A stretch of 52,987 bases of DNA, from contig CAJNDS010000905.1 in NCBI GenBank assembly GCA_905221605.1, positions 1 to 52,987 on the forward strand, read 5' to 3'. Below the pieces are notes generated by a model. That model searched no databases. It was given only the letters and a program-made list of their open reading frames with translations, and was not told where the DNA came from. Made by a program: the position numbers and the translations under genes. The stretch is from Symbiodinium natans. Taxonomy: Eukaryota > Sar > Dinophyceae > Suessiales > Symbiodiniaceae. Positions 40,543 through 52,987 of the stretch are shown here, in pieces; the stretch's first letter is position 1; each line of letters begins with the position of its first letter.

Positions 40543-42462
40543 AACCCCTAGAAACGGACAACACCATGACAGACCAAAACCCTAGAAACGGACAACACCG
40601 TGACAGACCAAAACCCCTGAAGCGGACAACACCGCGACAGACCAAAACCCCCAGAAGTAAACAACACCCTGATAGACCACAATCCCTAGAAACGGACGAC
40701 AGCATGACAGACCAAACCCCGCAGAAACGGACAACGCCGTGACAGACCAAAACCCTAGAAGCGGACAACACCGTGACAGACCAAAACCCCTGAAGCGGAC
40801 AACACCGTGACAGACCAAAACCCCTAGAAGCGGACAACACCATGACAGACCAAAACCCCTCGAAGCGGACAACACCATGACAGACCAAAACCCCTAGAAG
40901 CGGACAACGCCGTGACAGACCAAAACCCTCAGAAGGGGACATCATCGTGACACACATTCCCCAGAAGCGGACAACGCTGTGACAGACCAAAATACCTAGA
41001 AGCGGACAAGACCGTGACAGACCACAAACCCTAGAAGCGGACAACACCGTGACAACCCGAAACCCTAGAAGTGGAAACGGACAACACCGTGACAAACCAA
41101 CTCCCTAGAAGCGGACAAAACCGTGACAAACCAAAAACCCTGGAAGCGGACAACACCATGACAGACAAAAACCCCCAGAAGCGGGCAACACCGTGACAAA
41201 CCAAAACCCCCAGAAGCGGACAGCACCGTGACAGACCAAAAGCCCTAGAAACGGACAACACCGTGACAGACCAAAACCCCTACAAGCGGACAACACCGCG
41301 ACAAACCAAATCTCCAGAAGCGGACAGCACCGTGACAGACCAAAACCTCTGGAAGCGGACAACACCGTGACAGACCAAAACCCCAAGAAGCGGACAACAC
41401 CGTGACATACCAAAACCCCTAATAAAAACGGACAACACCGTGACAGACCAAAACCCCTAGAAGCGGACAACACCATGACCGACCAAAACCCCTAAAAGTG
41501 GACAGCACCGTGACAGACCAAATCCGCTAGACGCGAACAACCCCGTGGCAGACCAAAACCCCTAGAAACGGACAACACCGTGACAGACCAAAACCCCTAG
41601 AAACGGACAACACCGTGACAGACCTAAACCCTACAAGTGAACAACACCGTGATAGACCACAACCCCTAGAAGCGGACAACACCCTGATAGACCAGAATCC
41701 CTAGAAACGGACGACAGCATGACAGACCAAACCCCGCAGAAACGGACAACACAGTGACAGACCCAAACCCCCAGAAGCGGACAACACCGTGACAGAACCA
41801 AACCCCTAGAAGCGGACAACACCGTGACAGACCAAAACGCCTAGAAACGGACAACACCGTGACAAACCAAAACCCCTAGAAGCGGACAACACCATGACAG
41901 ACCAAAACCCCTAGAAACGGACAACACCGTGACAAACCAAAACCCCTAGAAGCGGACAACACTGTGACAGACCAAAACCCTCAGAAGTGGACATCATCGT
42001 GACAGACATTCCCCAGAAGCGGAAAACGCTGTAACAGACCAAAAAACCTAGAAGCGGACAACACCGTGACAGACCACAACCCCTAGAAGCGGACAACACC
42101 GTGACAACCCGAAACCCCTAGAAGCCGAAGCGGACAACGCCGTGACAAACCAAAACCCCAGAAGCAGACAACACCGTGACAGACCAAAACCCCTAGAAGC
42201 GGACAACACCATGACAGACAAAAAGCGGGCAACACCGTGACAGACCAAAACCCCTACAAGCGGACAACACCATGACCAACCACATCTCCAGAAGCGGACG
42301 GCACCGTGACAGACCAAAACCCCTAGAAACGGACAACATCGTGACAGACCAAACCCCCAGAAGCGGACAACACCGTGACAGACCAAAACCCCCAGAAGCG
42401 GACAACACCGTGACAGAACCAAACCCCTAGAAGCGGACAGCACCATGACAAACCAAAACCCC
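40543..42462. repeat. Satellite A block A8
   Basis: About 55 monomers of 35 bp, near-identical to A6. At 42272-42440 it keeps the ancestral-type monomers (ACCATGACCAACCACATCTC) that A6 has lost. It ends in the CCCCATGCGTCAC junction. Confidence 0.95.
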
Positions 42463-45313
42463 ATGCGTCACTACCAGCAAATCACAGGCAACAAACAGCA
42501 CATCTTGCTTTCCCTCCCACAGATTCCAGCAAATGACAGGCAACTTGCCATGCAAATGACAAGTCACGGATCGTACATCTTGCCATGTATCACACAGATA
42601 CCAGCAGATCACAAATCGTATGTCATATCCTGCTTGACATGATGCTAGAAAATCACAGCAAAAAGTCGTACATCATACCCTGCCTCCCGCAAGCCACAAA
42701 TCGTACATCTTGCCATGCCCTCAGCCAGCCTCAAATCACAGGAAACAAACCGTACTTCTTACCATGCCTCACACACATACCAGCACAGCATAGGCAACAC
42801 ATTGTACATCTTATCCTGCCTCCCATAGATACCAGCAAATCACAAACAACAAATCGTACTTATTACCAAGCTTCACAGACATACCAGCAAATCACAGGCA
42901 ACAAATAAGGCACCCCGACAACAAATCGTACATCTTGCCATGCCTCACACAGAAATCAGTCAATCAGAAGCCACAAATCGTAAGTCTTGCCATGCCTCAC
43001 ACATATACCAGCAAATCACAGGCAACAAATCGTACATTCTGCCATGCCTCACACAGATACCAGCGAGTGACAGGCAACAAATCGTTCATCTTGCCATGTC
43101 GTACATCTTGCCATGCATCACATAGATACCAGCAGATCACAGGCAACAAATCGTACATCAAATCCTGTCTCACACAGATACCAGCAAATCAAAGGTAACA
43201 AATCGTACATCTTGCCATGCCTTTCACAGATGCCAGCGATTCGCAGACAACAAATCGTACATCTTACCATGTCTCATACAGATACCAGCAAATCACAGAC
43301 AACAAATCGTACATCTTACCATGCCTCACGCAGATACCAGGAAATAACAGGCAACAAATCGTACATCTTGCCATGCCTCACACAGATGCCAGCGAATCAC
43401 AACAACAAATCAGCCACCATTAAATCACAGGCAACAAATCGTACATCTTGTCATGCCTCACACAGATGCCAACAAATCACAGGCAACAAATCGTTTATCT
43501 TGCCATGCCTCCACACATACCAGCAAATCACAGATCACAGGCAACAAATCGTGTATCCTGCCATGCCTCACACAGATACCAGCAAATGAAAGACAACAAA
43601 TTGTACAACTTCCCATGCTTAACACAGATACCAGCAAAACGCAAGCAACAAATCGTGCATCTTGCCATGCCTCACACAGATATCAGTCAAGCAGAGGAAA
43701 CAAAGCGAAAATCTTACATGCCTCACACAGGTACCAGCAAATCACAGGCAACAAATCCTGCATCTTGCCGTGCCTCACACACAGACCAGCAAAGCACAAA
43801 CAACAAATCGTATTAGCTTCACAGATATACCAGCAAATTTCAACAACAAATCAGGCACCAGTAAATCACGGGCAACACATCGTACATGTCGCCTTGCCTC
43901 ACACATGTACCAGCAAATCACCGACAACAAATCGTTCATCTTACCATGCCTCATACAGATAACAGCAAATCACAGGAAACAAATCGTTTATCTTGCCATA
44001 CCTCCACAGATACCAGCAAATTACAGGCAATCGTATATCTTGCCATGCCTCACACAGATACCAACAAATCACAGGCAACAAATCACACGTCTTGCCAATA
44101 CCTCACACAGATACCTGCAGATCACGGGGGCAAAAAATCGTTCATCTCGCATGATACCAGCAAATCACAGGCAACAAGTCGTGCATCTTATCATGTCTCA
44201 CACATATACCAGCAAATCACAGGCAGCAAATCATACATCTTACTTACAATACCTCCAGCAGATACCAGCACATCATGGGCAACAAAACGTACTCCATACC
44301 ATGCTTCACAGAGATACCGTCAATATATCGTGCACCTTGCTATGCGTGACACATACCATAGGGACCTTCTTCTCTTTTTGAACAGGACGAGATCAAGCAA
44401 TCAATTATTGTTCAAACTTGTTTTTGTTGTTGCTTTTGCTGGTTCATTCTGCGATCAAATCACAGGCAACGAACCGTATTCTTTGTCATGCATCACACAG
44501 ACACTAACAAACCAAAGGCAACAATTCGCACACCTTGCCACGCCTCGCACGGATACCAACAAATCACAAGCAACAAATCGTACATCTCGCCATGCCTCAC
44601 ACAGATACCAGCTAATCACCGGCAACAAAACAGGATGAACATCTTTCCATCATGCCTCACACAGATACCAGCGAATCACAGGCAACTAAGCGTACATCTT
44701 GCCACGCCTCACACTGATTCCAGCAAATCTCAAGCGACGAATCGTATAACTTACCACGCCTCGCACAGATACCAGCAAATCGCAGGCAACAAGTCGTACA
44801 TCTTGCCATGTCTCACACAATTACCAGCCAATCACAGGCAACAAATCGTTCATCTTGCCATGCCTCACGCAGATACCAGCAAATCACATGCAGCAAATCG
44901 TGCTTCTTACCAAGGTTGCTACAGATACCAGCAAATCACCGGCAACAAGCCGTACACATTGCCATGCCTCCCACAGATACCAGCAAATCAGAGACAAAAA
45001 GTAGTGCATCTTGCCATGTCCCACACAACACAGATACCAGAAAATCACAAGCAGCAAATAGTACATCGTATCATGCCTTACACAGATACCCTGGACAACA
45101 AATCTTACATCTTACCATGCTTCACACAGGTACCAGCAAGTCACAGGCAATAAGTGGTACATCTTTCAATTCCTCACACAGATACCAGCAAATGACAGGC
45201 CACATAGCAGCAAATCAGAGGCAACAAACCGTACATCTTGCCATGCCTCACACAGCTACCAGCGAATCACAGGCAGCAAAGCGTACATCTTGCCACGCCT
45301 CACACAGATGCCA
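42463..45313. repeat. Satellite B block B8
   Basis: About 55 monomers of 52 bp, near-identical to B6 at a constant offset of 10716 and differing by scattered substitutions (for example near 33600 versus 44317). It carries T-rich segment copy 6. Confidence 0.95.
44361..44455. repeat. T-rich segment, copy 6 (in B8)
   Basis: Same segment, partner of copy 4, with one private change (CAAACTTG for CAAAATTG). Confidence 0.85.
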
Positions 45314-46584
45314 AACCCCTAGAAACGGACAACACCATGACAGACCAAAACCCTGGAAACGGACAACACCGTGACAGACCAAAACCCCTAAAGCGGACAA
45401 CACCGTGACAAACCAAAACCCTAGAAGCGGACAACACCGTGACAGACCAAAACCCTGGAAGCGGACAACACCGTGACAGACCAAAAATACTAGAAGTGAA
45501 CAACACCATGATAGACCACAACCCCTAGAAGCGAACAACACCATGACAGACCAAAACCCCTAGAAACGGACAACACCGTGACAGACCAAACCCCCAAAGA
45601 AGCGGACAACACCATGACAGACCAAAACCCCCACAAGCGGACAACACCGCGACAGACCAAAACCCCCAGAAGCGGACAACGCTGTGACAAACCAAAATTC
45701 CTAGAAGCGAACAACACCGTGACAACCCGAAACCCCTAGAAGCGGAAGCGGACAACACCGTGACAAACCAAAACCCTGGAAGCGGACAACACTGTGACAG
45801 ACCAAAACCCCCAGAAGCGGACAACACCATGACAGACAAAAACCCCCAGAAGCGGGCAACAGCGTGACAGACCAAAACCCCTACAAGCGGACAACACCGT
45901 GACAAACCATCTCCAGAAGCGGACAGCACCATGACAGACCAAAACCCCTAGAGACGAACAACACCGTGACAGACCAAAACCCCTAGAAGCGGACAACACC
46001 GTGACAGACCAAAACCCCTAGAAGCGCACAACACCGTGACAGACCAAGACCCCAAGAAGTGGACAATACCGTGACGTACCAAAAAACCCCTAAAAACGGA
46101 CAACACCGTGACAGACCAAAACCCCTAGAAGCGGACAACACCGTGACAGACCAAAACCCTAGAAGTGGACAACACCGTGATGGACCACAACCCCTAGAAG
46201 CGGACAACACCATGACAGACCAAAAGCTCTAGAAACGGACAACACCGTGACAGACCAAACCCCTAGAAGCGGACAACACCGTGACAGACCAAAACCTCAG
46301 AAGCGGACAACACAGTGACAGAACCAAACCCCTAGAAGCGGACAACACCGTGACAGACCAAAACCCCTAGAAACGGACAACACCCTGACACACCAAAACC
46401 CCCAGAAGCGGACAACACCGTGACAGACCAAAACCCTCAGAAGTGGACATCACCGTGACAGACGTTCCCCAAAAGCGGACAACGCTGCGACAGACCAAAC
46501 CTTCTAGAAATGGACAACACCGTGACAAACCAAAACCCTAGACGCGAACAACACCGTGACAGACCAAAACCCCTAGAAGCGGAC
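45314..46584. repeat. Satellite A block A9
   Basis: About 36 monomers of 35 bp, twin of A7. It differs by two extra A's near 46084 and a few substitutions. It ends in the GCGGACACAACCTACTCAC junction. Confidence 0.95.
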
Positions 46585-49500
46585 ACAACCTACTCACAAG
46601 CAACGACTCGTATATCGTAGAATGCCTCATACGGATACCAGCAAATCGCAGGCAACAAATCATACATCTTACCACGCCAGCAAATGACAAAAAAAACAAA
46701 TCTTGCATCTTAACATGCTTCACACAGGTAGCAGCAAGTCACAAAAACTACAGGCAACAAACAGGTACATCATACCCTGCCTCACACAGCCAGTCACAAG
46801 AAACAAATTGTACATCTTGCCATGCCTCACGACCAGCAAATCCCAGGCAAAGAACCACACATCTTGCCTTCCCTCCCACAGATTCCAGCAAATGACAGGC
46901 AACTTGCCATGCAAATGACAAGTCACGGATCGTACATCTTGCCATGCATCACACAGATACCAGCAGATCACAAATCGTACGTCATATCCTGCTTGACATG
47001 ATGCCAGAAAATCACAGCAAAAGTCGTACATCATACCCTGCCTCCCACAAGCCACAACTTGTACATCTTGCCATGCACTCAGCCAGCCTCAAATCACAGG
47101 AAACTAACCTTACAGCATAGGCAACACATTTTACATCTTATCCTGCCTCCCACAGATACCAGCAAATCACAAACAACAAAATCGTACTTATTACCAAGCT
47201 TCACAGACATACCAGCAAAGCACAGACAACAAATATGGCACCAGCAAATCACCTACAACAAATCGTACATCTTGCCATGCCTCACACATATACCAGCAAA
47301 TCGCAGGCAACACATCGTACATCTTGCCATGCCTCATGCAAATACCAGCGATTCACAAATCATAGATCGTACATCTTGCCATGCCCCACACAAATATCAG
47401 CATGTCACAGGCAACAAACCGTACGTCTTGGCACGCCTCATACAGATGCCAGCAAATCACAGGCAACAAATCGTACATCTTACCATGCCTCATACAGATA
47501 CCAGGAAATAACAGACAACAAATCGTACATCTTGCCATGCCTCACACAGATATTAGCATGTCACAGGCAACAAACCGTACGTCTTGGCACGCCTCATACA
47601 GATGCCAGCAAATCACAGGCAACAAATCGTACATCTTACCATGCCTCATACAGATACCAGGAAGTAACAGACAACAAATCGTACATCTTGCCATGCCTCA
47701 CACAGATATTAGCAAATCACAGACAACAAATCGTTCATCTCACCATGCTGCCAACAATTGCAATGAACAAATCGTATATCTTGCCATGCCTGACACAAAT
47801 ACCAGCAAATCACAGATAACAAATCGTACATCTTGCCACGTCTCATAAAGATACCAGCAACTCACAGGCAACAAATCGTACATCTTACCATGCCGCACAC
47901 AGCAAATCACGGCCAACAAATCGTTCATCTATCATGCATGCCTCCCACAGCAAATCACAGGACAAACCGTACATCTTGCCATGCCTCACATAGATACCAA
48001 CGAATCACAGGCAACAAATCGTACATCTTACCATGCAAATCACAAGTCCCGGATCGTCCATCTTGCCATGCATCACACAGATACCAACAGATCACAGGCA
48101 ACAAATCGTACATCATATCCTGCCTCCAGCAAATCAAAGGCAACAAATCGTAAATCTTGCCATGCCTCTCACAGATACCAGCGATTCGCAACAACAAATC
48201 GTACATCTTACCATGCCTCATACAGATACCAGCAAATCACAGACAACAAATCATACATCTTACCATGCCTCATACACACCAGGAAATGGCAGGCAACAAG
48301 TCGTACATCTTGCCATGCCTCACACAGATGCCAGCGAATCACAACAACAAATCAGCCACCATTGAATCATAGGCAACAAATTCTGTATCTTGCCATGCCT
48401 CACAGAGATACCAGTAAATGAAAGAAAACAAATTGTACAACTTACCATGCTTCACACGGATACCAGCAACACGCAAGCAACAAATCGTGCATCTTGCCAT
48501 GCCTCACACAGATATCAGTCAAGCAGAGGAAACAAACAGTAAATCTTACCATGCTTCACACAGGTACCAACAAATCACAGGCAACAAATCCTACATCTTG
48601 CCGTGCCTCACACATCTTGCCGTGCCTCACACACATACCAGCAAATCACAAACAACAAATCGTATTGGCTTCACAGACATAACAGCAAATCACAACAACA
48701 AATCAGGCACCAGTAAATGACGAGCAACACATCGTACATGTCGCCTTGCCTCACACATGTACCAGCAAATCACCGACAACAAATCGTACATCTTACCATG
48801 CCTCACACAGATAACAGCAAGTCACAGGAAACAAATCGTTTATCTTGCCATGCCTCCACAGAAACCACCAAATTACAGGCAATCGTATATCTCGTCATGC
48901 CTCACACAGATACCCATAAATCACAGGCAACAAATCACACGTCTTGCCAATGCCTCACACAGATACCTGCAGATCACGGGGGCAAAAAATCGTTCATCTC
49001 GCATGATGATTCACAAGTCACGGATCGTACATCTTGCCATGCATCACATAGATACCAGCAGATCACAGGCAACAAATCGTACATCATATCCTGCCTCACA
49101 CAGATACCAGCAAATCAAAGGCAACAAATCGTGCATCTTGCCATGCCTTTCACAGATACCAGCGATTCGCAGACAACAAATCGTATAGCTTACCATGCCT
49201 CATACAGATACCAGCAAATCACAGACAACAAATCGTACATCTTGTCATGCCTCACACAGATGCCAGCGAATCACAACAACAAATCAGCCACCATTAAATC
49301 ACAGGCAACAAATCGTACATCTTGTCATGCCTCACACAGATGCCAACAAATCACAGGCAACAAATCGTTTATCTTGCCATGCCTCCACACATACCAGCAA
49401 ATCACAGGCAACAAATCGTGTATCCTGCCATGCCTCACACAGATACCAGCAAATGAAAGACAACAAGTTGTACAACTTACCATGCTTCACACGGATACCA

Positions 49501-51179
49501 GCAAAACGCAATCAACAAAGCGTGCATCCTGCCGTCCTCCACAGATATCAGTCAAGCAGAGGAAACAAAGCGTAAATCTGACCATGCCTCACACAGGTAC
49601 CAGCAAATCACAGGCAACAAATCCTACATCTTGCCGTGCCTCACACACAGACCAGCAAATCACAAACAACAAATCGTATTAGCTTCACAGATATACCAGT
49701 AGATTTCAGCAACAAATCAGGCACCAGTAAATCACGGGCAACAGATCGTACATGTCGCCTTGCCTCACACATGTACCAGCAAATCACCGACAACAAATCG
49801 TTCATCTTACCATGCCTCATACAGATAACAGCAAATCACAAGAAACAAATCGTTTATCTTGCCATACCTCCACAGATACCAGCAAATTACAGGCAATCGT
49901 ATATCTTGCCATGCCTCACACAGATACCAACAAATCACAGGCAACAAATCACACGTCTTGCCAATGTCTCACACAGATACCTGCAGATCACGGGGGCAAA
50001 AAATCGTTCATCTCGCATGATACCAGCACATCACAGGCAACAAGTCGTGCATCTTGTCATGTCTCACACATATACCAGCAAATCACAGGCAGCAAATCAT
50101 ACATCTTACTTACAATGCCTCAAACAGATACCAGCACATCATGGGCAACAAAACGTACTCCATACCATGCTTCACAGAGATACCGTCAATATATCGTGCA
50201 CCTTGCTATGCCTGACACATACCATAGGGGCCTTCTTCTCTTTTTGAACAGGACGAGATCAAGCAATCAATTATTGTCCAAAATTGTTTGTGTTGTTGCT
50301 TTTGCTGGTTCATTCTGCGATCAAATCACAGGCAACGAACCATATTTTTTGCCATGCATCACCCAGACACTAACAAACCAAAGGCAACAATTCGCACACC
50401 TTGCCACGCCTCGCACGGATACCAACAAATCACAAGCAATAAATCGTACATCTCGCCATGCCTCACACAGATACCAGCTAATCACCGGCAACAAAACAGG
50501 ATGAACATCTTTCCATCATGCCTCACACAGATACCAGCAAATCACAGGCAACTAAGCGTACATCTTACCACGCCTCACACTGATTCCAGCAAATCTCAAG
50601 CGACGAATCGTATAACTTACCTCGCCTCGCACAGATACCAGCAAATCGCAGGCAACAAGTCGTACATCTTGCCATGTCTCACACAATTACCAGCCAATCA
50701 CAAGCAACAAATCGTTCATCTTGCCATGCCTCACGCAGATACCAGCAAATCACATGCAGCAAATCGTGCTTCTTACCAAGGTTCCTACAGATACCAGCAA
50801 ATCACCGGCAACAAGCCGTACACGTTGCCATGCCTCCCACAGATACCAGCAAATCAGAGACAAAAAGTAGTGCATCTTGCCATGTCCCACACAACACAGA
50901 TACCAGCAAATCACAAGCAGCAAATAGTACATCTTATCATGCCTTACACAGATACCCTGGACAACAAATCTTACATCTTACCATGCTTCACACAGGTACC
51001 AGCAAGTCACAGGCAACAAGCGGTACATCTTTCAATTCCTCACACAGATACCAGCAAATGACAGGCCACATAGCAGCAAATCAGAGGCAACAAAGCGTAC
51101 ATCTTGCCATGCCTCACACAGCTACCAGCGAATCACAGGCAGCAAAGCATACATCTTGCCATGCCTCACACAGATACCA
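46585..51179. repeat. Satellite B block B9
   Basis: About 88 monomers of 52 bp, twin of B7. It has the 156-bp trimer pair and the old 1-kb internal duplication (about 48037-50021), but only one 102-bp dimer. A 4-bp ATGC repeat lies near 47935. It carries T-rich segment copy 7. Its end keeps the 24-bp piece missing from B5 and B7. Confidence 0.95.
50227..50321. repeat. T-rich segment, copy 7 (in B9)
   Basis: Same segment, identical in its diagnostic changes to copy 5, its super-repeat partner. Confidence 0.85.
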
Positions 51180-52793
51180 AACCCTTAGAAACGGACAACA
51201 CCATGACAGACCAAAACCCTAGAAACGGACAACACCGTGACAAACCAAAACCCCTAGAAGCGGACAACACCGTGACAGACCAAAACCCCCAGAAGTAAAC
51301 AACACCCTGATAGACCACAATCCCTAGAAACGGACGACAGCATAACAGACCAAACCCCGCAGAAACGGACAACACCGTGACAGACCAAACCCCTAGAAGC
51401 GGACAACACCGTGACAGACCAAAACCCTGTAAGCGGACATCATCGTGACAGACATTCCCCAGAAGCGGACAACGCTGTGACAGACCAAAATACCTAGAAG
51501 CGGACAACATCGTGACAGACCACAACCCCTAGAAGCGGCGGACAACACCATGATAGACCACAACCCCTAGAAGCGGACAACACCATGACAGACCAAAACC
51601 CCTAGAAACGGACAACACCGTGACAGACCAAACCCCCAGAGAAGCAGACAACACCGTGACAGACCAAAATCCCCAGAAGCGGACAACACCGTGACATAAC
51701 CAAACCCCCAAAAGCGGACAACACCGTGACAGACCAAAACCCCTAGAGACGGACAACACCGTGACAAACCAAAACCCCTAGAAGCGGACAACACCGTGAC
51801 AAACCAAAACCCTAGAAGCGGACAAAACCGTGACAAACCAAAACCCCTAGCAGCGGACAACACCGTGCCAGACCAAAACCCCTAGAAACGGACACCACCG
51901 TGACAGACCAAAACCCCTACAACAACACCGTGACAAACCAAATCTCCAGAAGCGGACAGCACCGTGACAGACCAAAACCTCCGGAAGCGGACAACACCGT
52001 GACAGACCAAATCCCCAAGAAGCGGACAACACCGTGACATACCAAAACCCCTAATAAAAACGGACAACACCGTGACAGACCAAAACCCCTAGAAGCGGAC
52101 AACACTATGACAGACCAAAACCCTCAAAAGTGGACAGGACCGTGACAGACCAAATCCCCTACACGTGAACAACACCGTGGCAGACCAAAACCCCTAGAAA
52201 CGGACAAATTGAACAACACCGTGATAGACCACACGCCTAGAAGCGGACAACACCGTGACAGACCAAAACCCCCAGAAACGGACAACACCATGACAGACCA
52301 AGCCTCTAGAAGCGGACAACACCGTGACAGACCAAAACCCCCCAGAAGCGAGCAAACCCCTCGAAACGGACAACACCGTGACAGACCTGACAAACCAAAA
52401 CCCCTAGAAGCGGACAACACCGTGACAGACCAAAACCTCTAGAAACGGACAACTCCGTGACAGAACCAAACTCCCAGAAGCGGACAACACCGACAGACCA
52501 AAACCCCCAGAAGCGGACAACACCGTGACATACCAAAACCCTTAAAAACGGACAACACCGTGACATATCAAAACCTCTAAAAACGGACAACACCGTGACT
52601 GACCAAACCCCTAGAAGCGGACAACACCGTGACAGACCAAAATCCCCAGAAGTGGACAACACCGTGACAGACCAAACCCCTAGAAACGGACAACACCGTG
52701 ACAGACCAAAACCCTGTAAGCGGACATCATCGTGACAGACATTCCCCAGAAGCGGACAACGCTGTGACAGACCAAAATACCTAGAAGTGGACA
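51180..52793. repeat. Satellite A block A10
   Basis: About 46 monomers of 35 bp. It starts like A6 and A8 (ACCCTTAGAAACGG, then the GAAGTAAACAACACCCTGAT variant near 51292) but soon diverges, with more irregular monomers around 51900-52400. Its last monomer is cut at GTGGACA by the polypurine repeat. Confidence 0.95.
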
Positions 52794-52987
52794 GAGAAGA
52801 GAGAAGAGAGAAGAGAGAAGAGAGAAGAGAGAAGAGAGAAGAGAGAAGAGAGAAGAGAGAAGAGAGAAGAGAGAAGAGAGAAGAGAGAGGAGAGAAGAGA
52901 GAAGAGAGAAGAGAGAAGAGAGAAGAGAGAAGAGAGAAGAGAGAAGAGAGAAGAGAGAAGAGAGAAGAGAGAAGAGAGCAGAGAGAA
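52794..52987. repeat. (GAGAAGA)n polypurine microsatellite
   Basis: About 28 units of a 7-bp all-purine repeat, almost perfect, with single changes near 52889 and 52979. It runs off the window end. The abrupt change from satellite A could be a true array border. Confidence 0.97.

Larger units (their letters stand above)
40379..50991. repeat. Right super-repeat, copy 2
   Basis: This tandem copy of 29661-40378 contains A8-B8-A9 and most of B9. It lacks a 102-bp duplication found in B7 and a 7-bp repeat at about 37905. It carries a 4-bp ATGC duplication near 47935 and two extra A's near 46084. After its end, B9 keeps a 24-bp segment (51053 onward) that is absent at the equivalent site near 40442. 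Confidence 0.88.

Overview
The window is repetitive eukaryotic DNA, and I can support no gene in it. About 49 kb is made of two tandem satellites. The rest is one 4.1-kb GC-rich insertion and a simple repeat at the right edge. The long (CA)n tracts, a retroposon-like insertion with a 14-bp target-site duplication, and the complete absence of bacterial gene organisation suggest an animal genome. A vertebrate is plausible but not proven. The place could be a heterochromatic block (pericentromeric, subtelomeric or sex-chromosome), but nothing in the sequence fixes the location.

Satellite A has a 35-bp monomer (clean example 5309-5343). Satellite B has a 52-bp monomer (clean example 6666-6717). 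They alternate as ten A blocks and nine B blocks, all in the same orientation, with no inversion over 53 kb. Order: A1 1-1638, B1 1639-3828, A2 3829-5876, B2 5877-9040, A3 9041-13206, B3 13207-15467, A4 15468-16980, B4 16981-19886, A5 19887-22314, B5 22315-29824 (split by the insertion at 24388-28479), A6 29825-31746, B6 31747-34597, A7 34598-35866, B7 35867-40542, A8 40543-42462, B8 42463-45313, A9 45314-46584, B9 46585-51179, A10 51180-52793, then a 7-bp polypurine repeat to the end.

The blocks are not independent. The same junction sequences recur between A and B, so composite A+B modules were amplified as units. On the right, a unit of about 10.7 kb (A6-B6-A7-B7) is present twice in tandem at very high similarity (29661-40378 and 40379-50991). 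The crossover point can be narrowed to about 60 bp. On the left, an older unit of about 11 kb is seen twice (from 1 and from 11188), with more indels. Smaller duplications, deletions and one probable gene-conversion patch overlie these.

The many long open frames in the window are by-products of the satellites. The monomer lengths (35 and 52) are not multiples of three, so translation cycles through all phases and gives 35- and 52-residue pseudo-repeats. The (CA)n tracts likewise give His-Thr and Cys-Val runs. I found no tRNA, rRNA, CRISPR array or promoter that I could defend.
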